In this document: piece after piece, positions 11,031 to 22,800 of the stretch
How the letters are laid out: every line of letters starts with the position of its first letter
How positions within the stretch are numbered: position 1 is the stretch's first letter
Assembly (NCBI GenBank): GCA_000934455.1
Contig: KN883383.1
Span: 122,910 to 161,848 of the forward strand
DNA length: 38,939 nucleotides
Source: Apostichopus parvimensis
Taxonomy: Eukaryota > Echinodermata > Holothuroidea > Aspidochirotida > Stichopodidae
Direction of reading: 5' to 3'
Made by a program: the position numbers and the translations under genes
The notes under the pieces: model-generated
The model's database searches: none
Seen by the model: the letters and a program-made list of their open reading frames with translations, nothing else
Told to the model about the DNA's origin: nothing

Positions 11031-13187
11031 AGATATTTAATGAATATTCAACTTCTTTTCTTCAAAGTTTTGCTTGAAGCAATCCGAATGCTGCTTTATG
11101 AATATGTATTAAAACGGATTTTCAGACGATATCCAAGCTGCAGTGTACTAAAATATAGTGATGGGCTAAGCTCCCACAATGCATTTCACCGCTTTTGCCA
11201 AGTGTTTAATGATTGCAAAATAACGGTCAAAAGTCGCAGTCTTATTTCTGACTGCAGGGAAACGCGGGCAAAAGTTCCCTACAAACAAGTTTCGGAGCGT
11301 GTGCAAAAAAGGCCTGCAACAACTGTGTTTCAGCCCGATTTGGCCCGATTTGGACATAAATCGGTGAAAAAGTCATAGAATGAGATCAAATTCTCGAATA
11401 AAATATAGTAACTTTTGTTGGCCTATATGATATATGCATGCTCTGGAAATTCCAGAGAAAAAGAACTTTGTATGAAGACGCTGAAACTTTTTTAAGAGAA
11501 GAGAGAGTCCCACTTACTGTTACAATATCTCTATACATGTAATGTATTGAGATAAAAACAAGATTAAGGTGCGGCCAATAAGATTCATTCACACCTGAAC
11601 TGCCATACAGTGAAGTTGCAATGGATTTTATACGTTGATAATACGTATACTATGGCCTATGGGACATGAATCTACAGTGCATAAGCACACACAGTAAACA
11701 ATATGCATCGACACCCAAAACAATAAGCTTAGGCCTTAATAACACACTCCAGATATAGCGGAGGGTACGTCTTACACACTGTAGGCTTACTGTATATATG
11801 AATGTGATTAGGATGCAATACTACAGAGAGCGAGTGCACATTTCAACCGGCCTACGAGAAAATACAGAGAGCCACAGTAAATAGATTATCAATCATTTGT
11901 GACCTGCAAGTTACCATTAACAACATATCAAATTAATACCTTATGTCTCCTTTTGGGACTGAACCCACTAATTTATTACAGTAACTTCTTCAGACCAGAC
12001 TATCGTTGCCATGGTAAAACCATAACAAGACATGAAATTTCTTTATGGAAAGAAACGTGTGGGACGCCGATACGGCAGCCACTAACACATTGCTCAACGA
12101 ACAATCCTTAAGGGACGGTGACTGTAACAATCAGTAACTAACATTTCTTAAAATTTTGATCAATTTTCAGCATATGACTATGAGAAAAAGAGAATTGCAA
12201 TTGCCTGAAGCTGAATACAAATTTAGAGTATGCAAGGATGTTACTGCAATAGCCCAAGCAGCTCCTAACTAATGATCAAACAATTCACAAACTGTTTCTT
12301 TCAATGTCACATGTATGATGTGGGCTACTGGATCGGTACTCTTAGTCTTTTTTAAGTAACTGACAAACCCATTCTTGTGACTGAAGTGATGAATGAAACT
12401 TCAAGTTCTAACAGTAACACAAGTAATCCAGTAGTACTACTAGTTCCTCTCCCCATTCCGCATTATGTTAGCCTTGGGCAGTTAAGCCTACACTAGTAGT
12501 AGTAGTGGTGGGCTCATAATTTACGCACTTAAGGATTTGATTAACGATGTCTATCAACGAAAAATCCAAATCATTCAACAGTATGCGTTTTTCATATGTG
12601 TAGAACCTCAGAAATGTAATAATCTCAAAGAGTTTATTGTTCTGTGCCTGCACAACATACAATTGAGCAGAATTTGACCACAAAATGTCTGCCGTGTCAA
12701 GTTCTTTCATACCCCTAAATTGACACATTCGTCGATAAGTTAACTGTAGTTTAGGCCTAGGTATACATCCCTTGACTGTGGATGCTGTTTGCTATGCTCT
12801 GGGCCTCTAACTTTTGTCTAAGCTCAGGTCCCAGAGAGTAGTAGTATCATACTGAGGTAATTTTGGTTATTTTGTAAGGAGTAAGATTTCCAAAAGGCCC
12901 AACTTAAAAATGCAAAACTTGAGTTGAGGGAGGGTGTTTAAAAAAAACAAAAAAACATTTTGATCAGTGTTTACCTGTCCTGAAATGGATTAAAACTCAT
13001 CAAATATGTAACTCTGGTATTAGTTATATTGTGCGTCTTAGACTTCCCATTCTGCATAATGTAGCTAACGTTAGGCCTACCCTATGCAATTCCCGATACC
13101 GTAGTCTGTAAGATAGATGGCTTAGGCCTTAGCATCAATGAGATGACATTTGGCAGTTAACCTCCCCTTTGCTATGCCTAACATACG
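11031..13187. other. CpG-richer patch, then unassigned DNA
   Basis: From about 10860 to 11380 the base composition is more balanced, with more CpG than its surroundings, and overlapping ORFs run on both strands (113 and 63 codons). No protein family is recognised, and a promoter or old element is possible. At 12150-12275 (plus) and 12468-12728 (minus) there are orphan open segments after plausible acceptors, the latter containing KELDTADILWSNSAQLYVV. Neither can be tied to a gene. Confidence 0.4.
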
Positions 13188-13543
13188 TTAAGGTGGCATA
13201 CTCCTATTAGAGTCTATATCAATCCGCTCGATTCAGGAAAAGTGCCAAAAAGCAGCAGGAGAACATCTTTTGTGACCTGTTATCAATCATAATCTAGTTT
13301 TTTGTGGCTTGCATGTTGAAGAACATGAATGGAAGTGACGAAAACTTCCGGCTCGGATAGCAAAAAAATCTACACGGTCATGATACGGAAAATCGATGGT
13401 GCCATGAAAGGCCAATTTGTCAGCTATCCGGTGATGGGTAGCGTTTAGCTAGTGAAAACTTCTATCTAGACTTAGAGACCACATTACTTTTGTGATTTAG
13501 TGTGTAAGTCAATGGGGCTTTTAATAGGCGTATGCTACCTTAA
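13188..13543. mobile_element. TTAA-flanked MITE, copy 1 (piggyBac-like)
   Basis: A 356-bp element bounded by TTAA on both sides (13188-13191, 13540-13543). The left end reads GGTGGCATACTCCTATTAGA and the right end, reversed, GGTAGCATACGCCTATTAAA, a clear imperfect terminal inverted repeat. TTAA target duplication is the hallmark of piggyBac transposons; short elements without a coding region are their non-autonomous derivatives. Compared with copy 2 it lacks about 107 internal bases, with microhomology (AAGT) at the breakpoints, and a few bases near the left end. No ORF is present. Confidence 0.75.
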
Positions 13544-15340
13544 GCAAAAATGCCAAATTGTTCATTTTAAGTGCTAGAAGTCCCAATTTTGGACCAAAGT
13601 AGTTGCTATGGTGTGTAAAAATGGTTTTCAAGCAAACGTCTGAAAATTTCAAGCTTGGGTGATTTTTACGCATAAATTAGTATTACAGCCTTAAAGTACC
13701 ACAAAGAGCATGTGCGTTTCTATACTAATAGACTAGAACAGCCTTCTGAGTATTTCTGACCAGTTTTCCTCCCTCAATAAACTATTGGGTCATTAAGCAT
13801 TGACCTACCAAAGCTTCCGTAATATGATTCCTGCCTTGAATCTGCTAAGTAGGTGCCAAATGCACGAAATTCAAAATCCTTCAGAATCAGACCCAAATGC
13901 CTGCAGTGTGTGTGACGTGAACGACTAAGTTCAGTAAAATTTGACATCTGTGAGCACCTAAAGTACATGGTAATCATATTTTAGGTTATTTTTGCTAAAG
14001 TTGGAAGTACCTGGTGTTTAACTAAGGACAAAAACTCAGTTTCAATGCATGAAATACCCATAATGTTGTTAGCTTAGGCCTAGGCCTCAGGTTCATAAAG
14101 GCGCTACGTTAGTATCCTAGACCAAGTCTACACCAGCTGTAGCACAATGCTGTATGAGGTCTATATCCTAAGTGGAGTGGCTGCTGAGTGCTAATACCTT
14201 GCACAGAGAATGTTTTGAGTCTTATTTAGCAAATAATCCACAAAGGTGTGCATTTTCTGCTCCTGCAAATGTACATCAAAGGGCTTTTTGAGCCTACTCA
14301 CTCCTCATTAGTTTTCTGTTCTTTTGTCAATTTTCAGAGAAAGTTGATGTGCTAAGTCCTCAGCATTCACAGCTATATACTTTGAATGGGTGTGGTATCA
14401 ATGGACTCAACTGGTTAGATGAGGTAACAACAAATCCCAAACAACTCTGACAGCAGAAAGAGATATCCTGATGCTTCCATGGGAGATCTACTGTAGTAAC
14501 TATAGGAACCAGTGCTTGCCACCAATGGAGAATAAGGTAATTTGACGTTGTTGTTCTTTGCCGAGCAACAAATTTGAATGTTTTATCATGAAATATGCCC
14601 CCCTATCCACCTCTCTTCTCTTATAACTGTCTTTAATACATTGTAACAACCTATGCACAAACCTTTAATTGGACTGGATATGCTATTGAGGTGAACAGTG
14701 TATCTAGATAGCATTCCAGTAAGCTTTCCTTTTGACTACTGTACATACTGTTACAGTGAGGCTGTGGTTTACAAATCCCGATGATCCAGTTTTGGCAAAG
14801 AACACCTTCAATTCTCTTCTCTTATTCTTAGTAACTTAACAGTTGCACTGGAGTGACATGCAATATCAGTTTAACATGTTCCAAACAGTTCAGGAATGCA
14901 TTGGGGTATGTCCTGTAGGTAAGTTTGGGAGGAATCAGCTGAGCTAAACAAAAGTAGTTTTCATCACTTTTCAGAGCCAGAGACGAAAAAGCCCTAACCG
15001 CTGACCCTTCTCTGGATGATGTTTCTGCAGGTAGGGCAAGCCAGACCAAGTGGACTGTGATCAGGGATACCAATAAAACCTGCAAGAATCATAAATGCAA
15101 CCAAATTGGTCAAGCTTATCAAAATTGGTGACTGGAAATGTTGTTGCAGATGTAGACCTGGTTACTGCTTACACAGTATTGCTCATATGTGTATTTACAC
15201 ACTGCACCGTGCATACTGAAATCTCTGAAAATACATCTTTATGGACCTAAAATGATAATTGCATAGAATTCTGTTGTGGTTTATATTGTGACGACTATAG
15301 AAAGTATCATTTTGGTATTAAAAAAAAATTCATCTCTCAC
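13544..15340. other. Unassigned DNA between two MITE copies
   Basis: A plus-strand segment from 14338 follows a good acceptor and stays open (EKVDVLSPQHSQLYTLNG) to a possible GTAACA donor. A minus-strand 85-codon ORF (15085-14828) begins with a hydrophobic, signal-like stretch after a GCAG acceptor at 15080. Neither shows recognisable homology or a partner exon, so neither is called as a gene. Confidence 0.4.
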
Positions 15341-15816
15341 TTAAGGTGGCATAGTCATATTAGAGTCTATATCAATCCGCTCGATTGTTCTCCTTCAGGA
15401 AAAGTGCCAAAAAGCAGCAGGAGAACATCTTTTGTGACATGTTATCAATCATAATCTAGTTTTTTGTGGCTTGCATGTTGAAGAACATGAATGGAAGTAC
15501 ATGTGGTGAGAAAATTGGGTCAATTGAGGCAATTTTGGACCCCTTTAGGCCTCCCAGGAGCAGCGTAGGAAATTTTTTTACCACTGAGTGAAGAGGTTTG
15601 TTTACAAGTGACGAAAACTTCCGGCTCGCATAGCAAAAAAATCTACACGGTCATGATACGGAAAATCGATGGTGCCGTGAAAGGCCAATTTGTCAGCTAT
15701 CCGGTGATGGGTAGCGTTTAGCTAGTGAAAACTTCTATCTAGACTTATAGACCACATTACTTTTGTGATTTAGTGTGTAAGTCAATGGGGCTTTTAATGG
15801 GCGTATGCTACCTTAA
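15341..15816. mobile_element. TTAA-flanked MITE, copy 2 (piggyBac-like)
   Basis: A 476-bp fuller copy of the element at 13188-13543, again bounded by TTAA (15341-15344, 15813-15816) with GGTGGCATA and reversed GGTAGCATA ends. It contains an internal section, with TGAGAAAATTGGGTCAATTG, that is missing from copy 1. The shared parts differ at very few positions, which suggests recent mobilisation or gene conversion. No transposase is encoded. Confidence 0.8.
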
Positions 15817-17322
15817 GCCTTCATCCTAGCCTAAGACTTAAGACTAATAAGAGTAAGAATTACTATTAGGTAGTAACGGCTTAAGCACGTTTGACTTATT
15901 TCCAATTTCCCTAGGATAACTACGCCTAGGCTAATTAGACTAGGCCTACACTATATGCTTACTTACCTTGAATATATAATCAATCGGATACTTAAATGTA
16001 GTAAATAGCCGTCATGTAGACCTAATTTTCAATAGTTTTACGGCACCTGACTGGCGGCAGCGATACAGCGAAGCTCCAATAGAGATATCGGGTTTAGCAA
16101 CTACCCCCTACACAACAAACTCTCCCCAAATGCCACCTCCATACCGCGAATGATTTTCCCGGTCGGGTCAGAACGGCAAATTATGTGGTTGTTTGAAAAT
16201 CTTGACGTTGTTTAGCAAAATTCTGTCAGTTGTTGGGAACTTATGTAAAGTCTCACCGAAAGGACGATTAATCGAGACTATTCCGGTATACGGATAGTCA
16301 ACCAGTTTGTGTGGGAGGAATTGGTAACGCCTGAGGACATTTACGACGATTATATGATTACCGAAATGAAATATTTACAATTGTTCATCTTACATCGGTA
16401 AATCTAGTCGTGTATATAACATTTCTCCGATCTGAGTCCATTGATCTAACATTAATTTTTATTCAGTTCTCGTTAAATAACATAATCATGTATTGGATAT
16501 ATTCGATAGCCCAAAGTTTATTTTTAAAGTAAATCTTAATTTATCTGAATTAACTTTTCGAAACCACGGCTAGAGTTTGCCTTCAGCAAAATGTCCACAA
16601 TTATATATGTATAGCCTTCTCTGTTTAGCCAATTCCGCTGCAGATTTGGACGCATAGGATCGCTTTGATTTTGGTAGGTCCTTTACACAGTGTATATTCA
16701 AATATGACTCAATTGGCTGGAATATATTTGCTTATATAAAGACGTTAATTAGATCAGTTTCTATTTATAGTCAAGGTATGAGAATTAGACTATACTGTAG
16801 GGAGTTTTGAGAAAATGGGAATCGTTCCGAAGAAAAATCTTACTTTTGTTAACCCTATAGTGACAACAAAAATGCGGATATTATGTTAAGTTAAAATTTC
16901 GACTTTCCTTTCCCCCCCCCCAAAAAAAAAATGGGACTTTCTTTTGTATAGAAATTCGGGAAGTAAAAAAGTAAGCATCCCTGAATCGTCACAATTTAAT
17001 GACGCATATGAGTGGTTAAACATCTTTTAAAGCTTGTGGGTTTCCCAAACGGTTACAATTAAATCACAAGATGGAAATATATATAAATATAAAAAATCGC
17101 ATTAGCTTGTGTAGAGTTATTTATTCTGAAGTAATCACAAATGATTACGTTGTTAAAAATCATTATTAATATCCCGACCTGCATTTGTTTCTAAGCTAGA
17201 GGGGGGTGGAGGGGGTGGAGGGGTGGGGGCTAGTTGCAATATATAGTCCATACAGTGAATGGAAACATCAACAAGCAGAGATGTCGCAAGTACGTACGTT
17301 ATCGTATGTATTTAATACTTAC
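15817..17322. other. Promoter-like, CpG-containing region without a clear gene
   Basis: A consensus donor on the minus strand (TTCAAG|GTAAGT, last exonic base 15967) follows a CpG-richer stretch at about 16040-16420, suggesting a start region for a minus-strand transcript whose further exons were not found. An alternative promoter for the LRR exons at 7.2-0.8 kb is one possibility. A C-run/A-run junction lies at 16913-16930, and a G-quadruplex-prone tract (17200-17229) sits about 90 bp beyond the NACHT-exon donor. Confidence 0.35.
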
Positions 17323-18839
17323 GTCATGACTTGATGCTATCTGCAGGAGTTGAATGGTCGACCTCTGGAGTAACTTGGTGTCATCCTTGCTGATTGTCAG
17401 TAGCTTAGAACACAGCTCTTTAGCAGTCTCCATGATGCCATCAAACTTTCCACTTTGTTCCAGGATACAAAGAATGGCAAACTTATCACCACCTTTCTTG
17501 CTTTTCAAGTATTCGATGATATTACTTCCAGCTCCAGAGTTTAATCCACAAGCAAACCGAAAGACGTACTGGAGGTCAAATGGATCCATCTTACCGAGGC
17601 TTGGTTCTAGTTCAGCTGGATCTTTCACACCTGCAGCGATACCCGTCACATGAAATGAGGCGAACCATTCACAGAATATTTTATGGTAAAAACTGACCTC
17701 AGTCTTGGTCTTAATGTTTCTACCGGGAGAATCTGGTCCATCTGTAATAACAAAGACCTCCTCCTCTACTAAAATACCAACGCGGATATGATGATTATAG
17801 AAGTCTTCACCTAGTCGTTTGATCAGCGACACTTTCTCCCAGACAATCTGTTGATTCTCTTTGCTGAGTCCTTCGAAAGCTATTTTACTAAGTTCCTCGT
17901 GATGAGCTTCGAACATTGTTGCGTATCTTTCAGCGTTGTATTCTTCTGTTTTGTTTCTTGTGTGATGGTGGAAACATCTCATCATGTAGCGAAAGAAATC
18001 AGTGACAGATTTGAATTTCTGAAAATCTTCCCTTTCATGTGTCATGTGCGAAAACATAGAAAAGAAGAGAGGAACCTGGCAGAGGTCATCAAGAATGACG
18101 TTTTCCTTGAGACCTTTCTTGACTTTAGCAACAGCCTGCTCATTATTTCCACAGACAGCCTTTCTGATGTACTCATCACGGGCAGCGTCATCAAAACCAG
18201 TCAATTTAACTCGGTTTGTATTGGATTTATCATATTCCTTTGGTAAGTACCTAGTTGTCAAGGTAACATCAGACTCAGGAAACATCTGTAACATCATGAT
18301 ACGTCCCACGTCATTTTCTTTGTCCTTCTCTGGGTATTCATCATAACCATCTAACTGAAATGCAACTGACCTGCAACTCTCTATTATTTCCCTAATGTCT
18401 CTTATCTTGATTCTTCTTTCGTCAGGTATTAGATACAATTTGATTGCTTTAAATATGGACGTCACATTACCCATCTGTCTCAGTTTAAGTAGGATTAGAA
18501 TCTCTACGTCATAGAGAGGGGAGTTCGGAACACCATTACACCATTCATAGGCTAGCTGCAGCGTAAGAGTAGATTTGCCATACCCTGGTTCACCTTCTAT
18601 GATACGTCTGTTAGATCTCATACGAGAATCGGTGAAAATGTTTTTGTATGATTCTAAACGTTCCCATTGTATAGCTTTATCATATGACGCGGCTCCTCCA
18701 ATCGACGCATTGACACCACTCTCTACAAAGACATTATCTACACAATAAAGTCTTTCTTGTATATAAGGAATAGGTTTTACTCCGTTATAATGGACTTCAT
18801 ATCTCTTCTTTAAAGCTTTTATCAGTATTTGTTTCTTAT
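17323..18839 (-). CDS. NLR locus A, NACHT ATPase exon
   Basis: This large exon encodes residues 83-588 of the predicted protein. It opens at an ACAG acceptor and closes in phase 0 at a GTAAGT donor (17322-17317). The stretch before the NACHT core, with PIPYIQERLYCVDNVFVE, is a typical NLR pre-NACHT segment. The P-loop GEPGYGKST lies at about residues 165-173, a Walker B-type AFQLDGYDEYPE at about 242-253, and a sensor-like TLTTRY at about 274-279. Winged-helix and helical NACHT-associated regions follow, including an FCEWFA motif and the LLQRSTIQLLQIASSHD tail. NACHT proteins bind ATP or dNTP and oligomerise as cytosolic sensors; specificity normally lies in the LRRs. The ATG at 18621 is internal, because the frame is open 72 codons further upstream. 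The copy looks intact and all catalytic motifs are present. The plus-strand ORFs over it are shadows. Confidence 0.9.
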
Positions 18840-19467
18840 CTGTAAGAAAACGAAGAAAATGAATAAGTTACAATTATTAGTCATTTAGAGATATCGTACT
18901 ATTCAGTTATTTCCAAATATGTGGAGCTATACTTATCGACAGCTTTTCAAAGGTGTAGTACGCTTACAAATGTCAGAAACCCTTTCTTTAGTTTAGGAAG
19001 AAACCTAACAATGGATGTCTAAGTTGAGAACATCGGTAAAAGATGCAAAAAGCACTGCAAAAACGTAAATAGTACACTTAGGGATAGAATTTGTGGAAGT
19101 GTACCTTGCTATTTTTGAGGAAAACAGAATGTATTCGTTATATATTCACGAACTGAAGTTCTATTCCTTTTCATATATTTAGTCCATTACTATTCCGATT
19201 TTTTCTTATCGTTATTCTTTGTGTTTGGGAGGGGGGATCTTGATAAGTTAGAGGTGAGGTGGGTACATGCCGCAGATTTTGTTCCGCTTTTTGCGACAAA
19301 TGGTCCTAAAGTATACATTATAGAAGTTCATGTATAGTTCCATATTTAGAAGCAAAACAAAATAATCATCGAAATTTATTGTAACATAACGAAGTGTTTA
19401 ATATAATAATTAAGTATTAACATTGTTCGTGTACAAGTATAAAGTGTAAAAGTATATGACACCATAC
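18840..19467 (-). other. Intron between the N-terminal and NACHT exons of locus A
   Basis: The sequence is bounded by a GTATGG donor and a TTACAG acceptor; joining 19468 to 18839 preserves the frame. No death-fold exon was recognised inside it. Confidence 0.6.
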
Positions 19468-19728
19468 CTTCCAAAGTCTGTGGTTCCGCCGTATCTTCAA
19501 CAATTACTGATTCTTCCTCTGATGGATCCTCGTTGCTAGCCGACAAAGATGCAGTTCTTCTGGATGCTTGAAATTCTTCATCGGTCTTTACTAGTTGAGC
19601 GGCTGACGTCACGTCACTTTGGTGCTGGTGGGATGTTTGTGACGTCAAATTAGGTTCCTTCGTTGACTGATTCTTGGTCTTCCCTCCTTTCTTCGTTGAA
19701 CATTTATTTCCCATCTTTTTCCATAAAT
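19468..19728 (-). CDS. NLR locus A, N-terminal exon with N-myristoylation-type start
   Basis: The exon runs from an acceptor (pyrimidine-rich tract, then ACAG, ending at 19729) to a GTATGG donor at 19467-19466. The coding part starts at the ATG at 19714-19712 and gives 82 codons plus one base. The protein begins MGNKCSTKK: Gly2, Ser6 and following lysines fit the N-myristoyltransferase consensus, and Cys5 could be palmitoylated, so membrane attachment is predicted. The rest is polar and looks disordered: Ser/Thr/Gln-rich to about residue 60, then an acidic stretch with SEEESVIVED near residues 66-75. No death, CARD, PYD or TIR domain is present, which is unusual for an NLR. The terminal G joins AT at the start of the NACHT exon to give Asp83 in frame. 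A skipped exon between 18840 and 19467 cannot be excluded. Confidence 0.6.
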
Positions 19729-19820
19729 CTGTGTAAAGTTTCAAATGAAAACAAAAAGATGAAACATAATTTCGACGAACTCTGCAAAAAATTGTTTATC
19801 ATCATTCTATGGGTCTGAAT

Positions 19821-19833
19821 AATATCGACTATA
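19821..19833. repeat. Target-site duplication, left copy
   Basis: AATATCGACTATA, perfectly repeated at 23454-23466, flanks the L1-type LINE. Confidence 0.9.
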
Positions 19834-22800
19834 TCCTATTACGACTGTATCCTATTACCCTGGTTGTGGTTTATGGCCCAAATAGAGATACGCCATCTTT
19901 TTTGATCACCTGCGTGGTGTAATCGAGGATTTTAACACTCCTCACTATATTGTTGTTGGTGATTGGAATGTCGCTATTGATCCAGATCTCGATTGCTGCA
20001 ATTACCTGCACGTCAATAATCCCCAGTCACGCCATGCTATTCTCAATTTAATGAACGATTATAATCTCTTTGATGTGTGGCGGACTTCCCATCCAGGTGT
20101 TAAGAGGTATACTTGGAGACAAAAAACTCCGTTCAAACAAAGTCGATTGGATTATTTCTTGGTGTCTTCAGGGCTTTTCAATTGCACTGTTGGGTCATCT
20201 ATTTCCTATGGTTATAGAACTGATCACTCGATGGTAAATGCTTCTTTTAGAATTAATCCGATTGTTACGGGAAGAGGGTTTTGGAAATTCAAAAACTCAT
20301 TACTGATGGATGATCAGTATAGTAGAGTGGTAAAACAAGTAATAGATGACACCGTGTTTCAATATGCCTGTGTACTTTATAATTGCGACGAGCTGTTGGA
20401 TATTCCCAAAAATGAGGTCCAATTCAATATTACTGATCAACTGTTTTTTGAGACATTGCTCATGAATATTAGGGGCAAAACTATTTCTTATTCGTCATTC
20501 AAAAAGAGGGCTGATAATAGCAAGGAGGAATATCTTTTGAGAGAAATTCAACGAGTTGAAAGGGCTTATTCACATGACATTAGTCTGGGTCATTATTTGA
20601 ATACATTAGAAAAAGATCTTCAGGAGTTGAGAGATAAACGATTTAAGGGTAATTTAGTGAGATCTCGAATGCAGTGGGTTGAAGATGGAGAAAAACCCTC
20701 AAAATTCTTTCTTAATTTGGAAAAACGTAATTATGTGAATAAACTAATTTGTCAAATTACTAATCATCACGGTGAAGATGTTATTGACAGTGAGGGTATA
20801 CAGGAAGAGGTATATAATTTTTATAAGGATTTGTATAGTAGTAAGGATGATACTTTGGATGATGCTAACTTAGAAAACCTCTTTAGTCACTGTAATCTCA
20901 ACAAGCTTTCTTCTACTGCTATGAATAACTTGGAAGGCCATTTGGATTATGTAGAGGTATATGACAATTTAAAAAATATGAAAAATAACAAATCACCAGG
21001 GTCTGATGGGTTCACAGTGGAATTCTTTAAATTTTTCTGGAATGATATTGGGCATTTTTTGATTCGTTCACTTAATGAAGGTTACAGTATGAAATCCCTT
21101 TCTGTCACTCAGAGGCATGGAGTTATCACTCTCATTCCTAAAGGGGATAAATCGAGAAATTTCCTCAATAACTGGCGGCCAATTTCATTACTGAATGTTT
21201 CTTATAAGATTGCCTCTTCTTGTATAGCTAATCGTGTCAGAAAGTTTATTTCCGACTTAATTTCCCCGGATCAGAGTGGCTTCATTAAGGGTAGATACAT
21301 AGGTGATAGCATTCGTACTATCTATGACATAATGTTTAACCCTGAGGAGGACGATATCCCAGGTGTTTTATTTGCAATTGATTTTGAAAAAGCTTTTGAC
21401 AGTGTTTCTCTCCGTTTTATTAGAAAGATTCTTAGTTTGTTCAACTTTGGTCCCTCTATTCTCCGTTGGTTTGATGCTTTTTATAATGAAGCCACGACCT
21501 CGGTTATAGTGAACGGCTTTGTCACGCGGGGTTTTCCCTTAGAAAGGGGTTGTAGACAAGGTGATCCTTTGTCTCCCTATCTCTTTATTCATTGTGCTGA
21601 ACTTTTAAATCAACTGGTTTGCAATGACAAGAGTATTCGTGGTATAACTATTGATGACCGAGAATGTAAGTTGGCGCAGTATGCAGATGATACCACCTTT
21701 TTCATTCACCCAGATGAGGTTTCTTTTTGCAGCCTCGTCAATCAAATTAAAAATTTTGGTTCCATCTCTGACTTGAATCTCAACTTGAATAAATCTTTAC
21801 TGGTTAGTCTAGGGTCATTGAAAGAGTCCACGCTGTATTTTGACAGTCTGGAGGGGGTCCCGTGGTTAAAACCCGGTGATGACTTCGTTTTGCTTGGGAT
21901 TATTTTCAATACTAATCTAGAACTTATCGGGCCCAGAAATTATAATAACGCTTTCTTAAAGTTGAATAATATTATCAATATTTGGGCTAAACGTAACTTG
22001 ACTGTGTTGGGTAGAATTACTGTTGTTAAATCTCTTATCCTTCCCTGCTTCAATGATTATATTGTCTCGCTCCCGAGGCCACCAGAAGTTTTTATTTCTG
22101 GCGTTAGTGCCTTGCTTTTCCATTTCATTTGGAATAAAAAGCCGGATAAGATTAGTCGTAATCAGATTTGCCAGTCATACCTCGAGGGAGGGTTGAGAAT
22201 GGTGGATTTTGCTTTACACTGTACCGCTTTAAAGGTTTCTACATTTCAAAGATTACTTCGTAATCCAGTCACCAGATCTGGGTGTATTCTTCTAGAGAAG
22301 TATGGCATTAACGTTGCGGATTTTTATAAGAATGGTGATTATTGGGTTAATCTCGTTAGCCGACGTGTTCACAATCCATTCTGGAAAGATGTTTTTACTC
22401 CACTTGGTTATACCTGAATAATCTTTTGAATTCTCCTCATTTGGATAGTTCGCTTATCTGTAGTCTGCCAATTTGGAATATCTCCCTGGTGACGATAGGG
22501 GATTTCCCGGTTGATTATCGTCATTGGGCGCTTCATGGCGTACTTTTCATTGGTGACTTGATTGATGAAAACGAACATTTTCTTCCTTTGATTCACTTTC
22601 TTGAGAAGTATCCCATTAAGACCAATTTTTTGGAATATCATGGCCTTTTTCGGTCTGTAAAAACCAGGCTGCGTAGTTTTACAGATGCCTGTAATGTTGA
22701 GTATCTTTGTGGCCCTGTTAACAGTTTCATAAATATACTATTGAATATGGGTAGTTTTGATTGTAAATATGTTTACAATCATTTGCTGTATTCTTCTTAC

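Noticed and set aside
11040-11378. 112-codon plus ORF in the CpG-richer patch
   Set aside because: An overlapping ORF exists on the other strand and neither shows a domain; more balanced base composition alone lengthens chance ORFs.
14828-15085. 85-codon minus ORF with a signal-peptide-like start
   Set aside because: The start codon is not an ATG, no partner exon or donor was found, and the rest resembles no known secreted family; kept only as a note.
17354-18346. Plus-strand ORFs of 99-131 codons over the NACHT exon
   Set aside because: They are antisense shadows of a well-supported coding exon and have no family resemblance.
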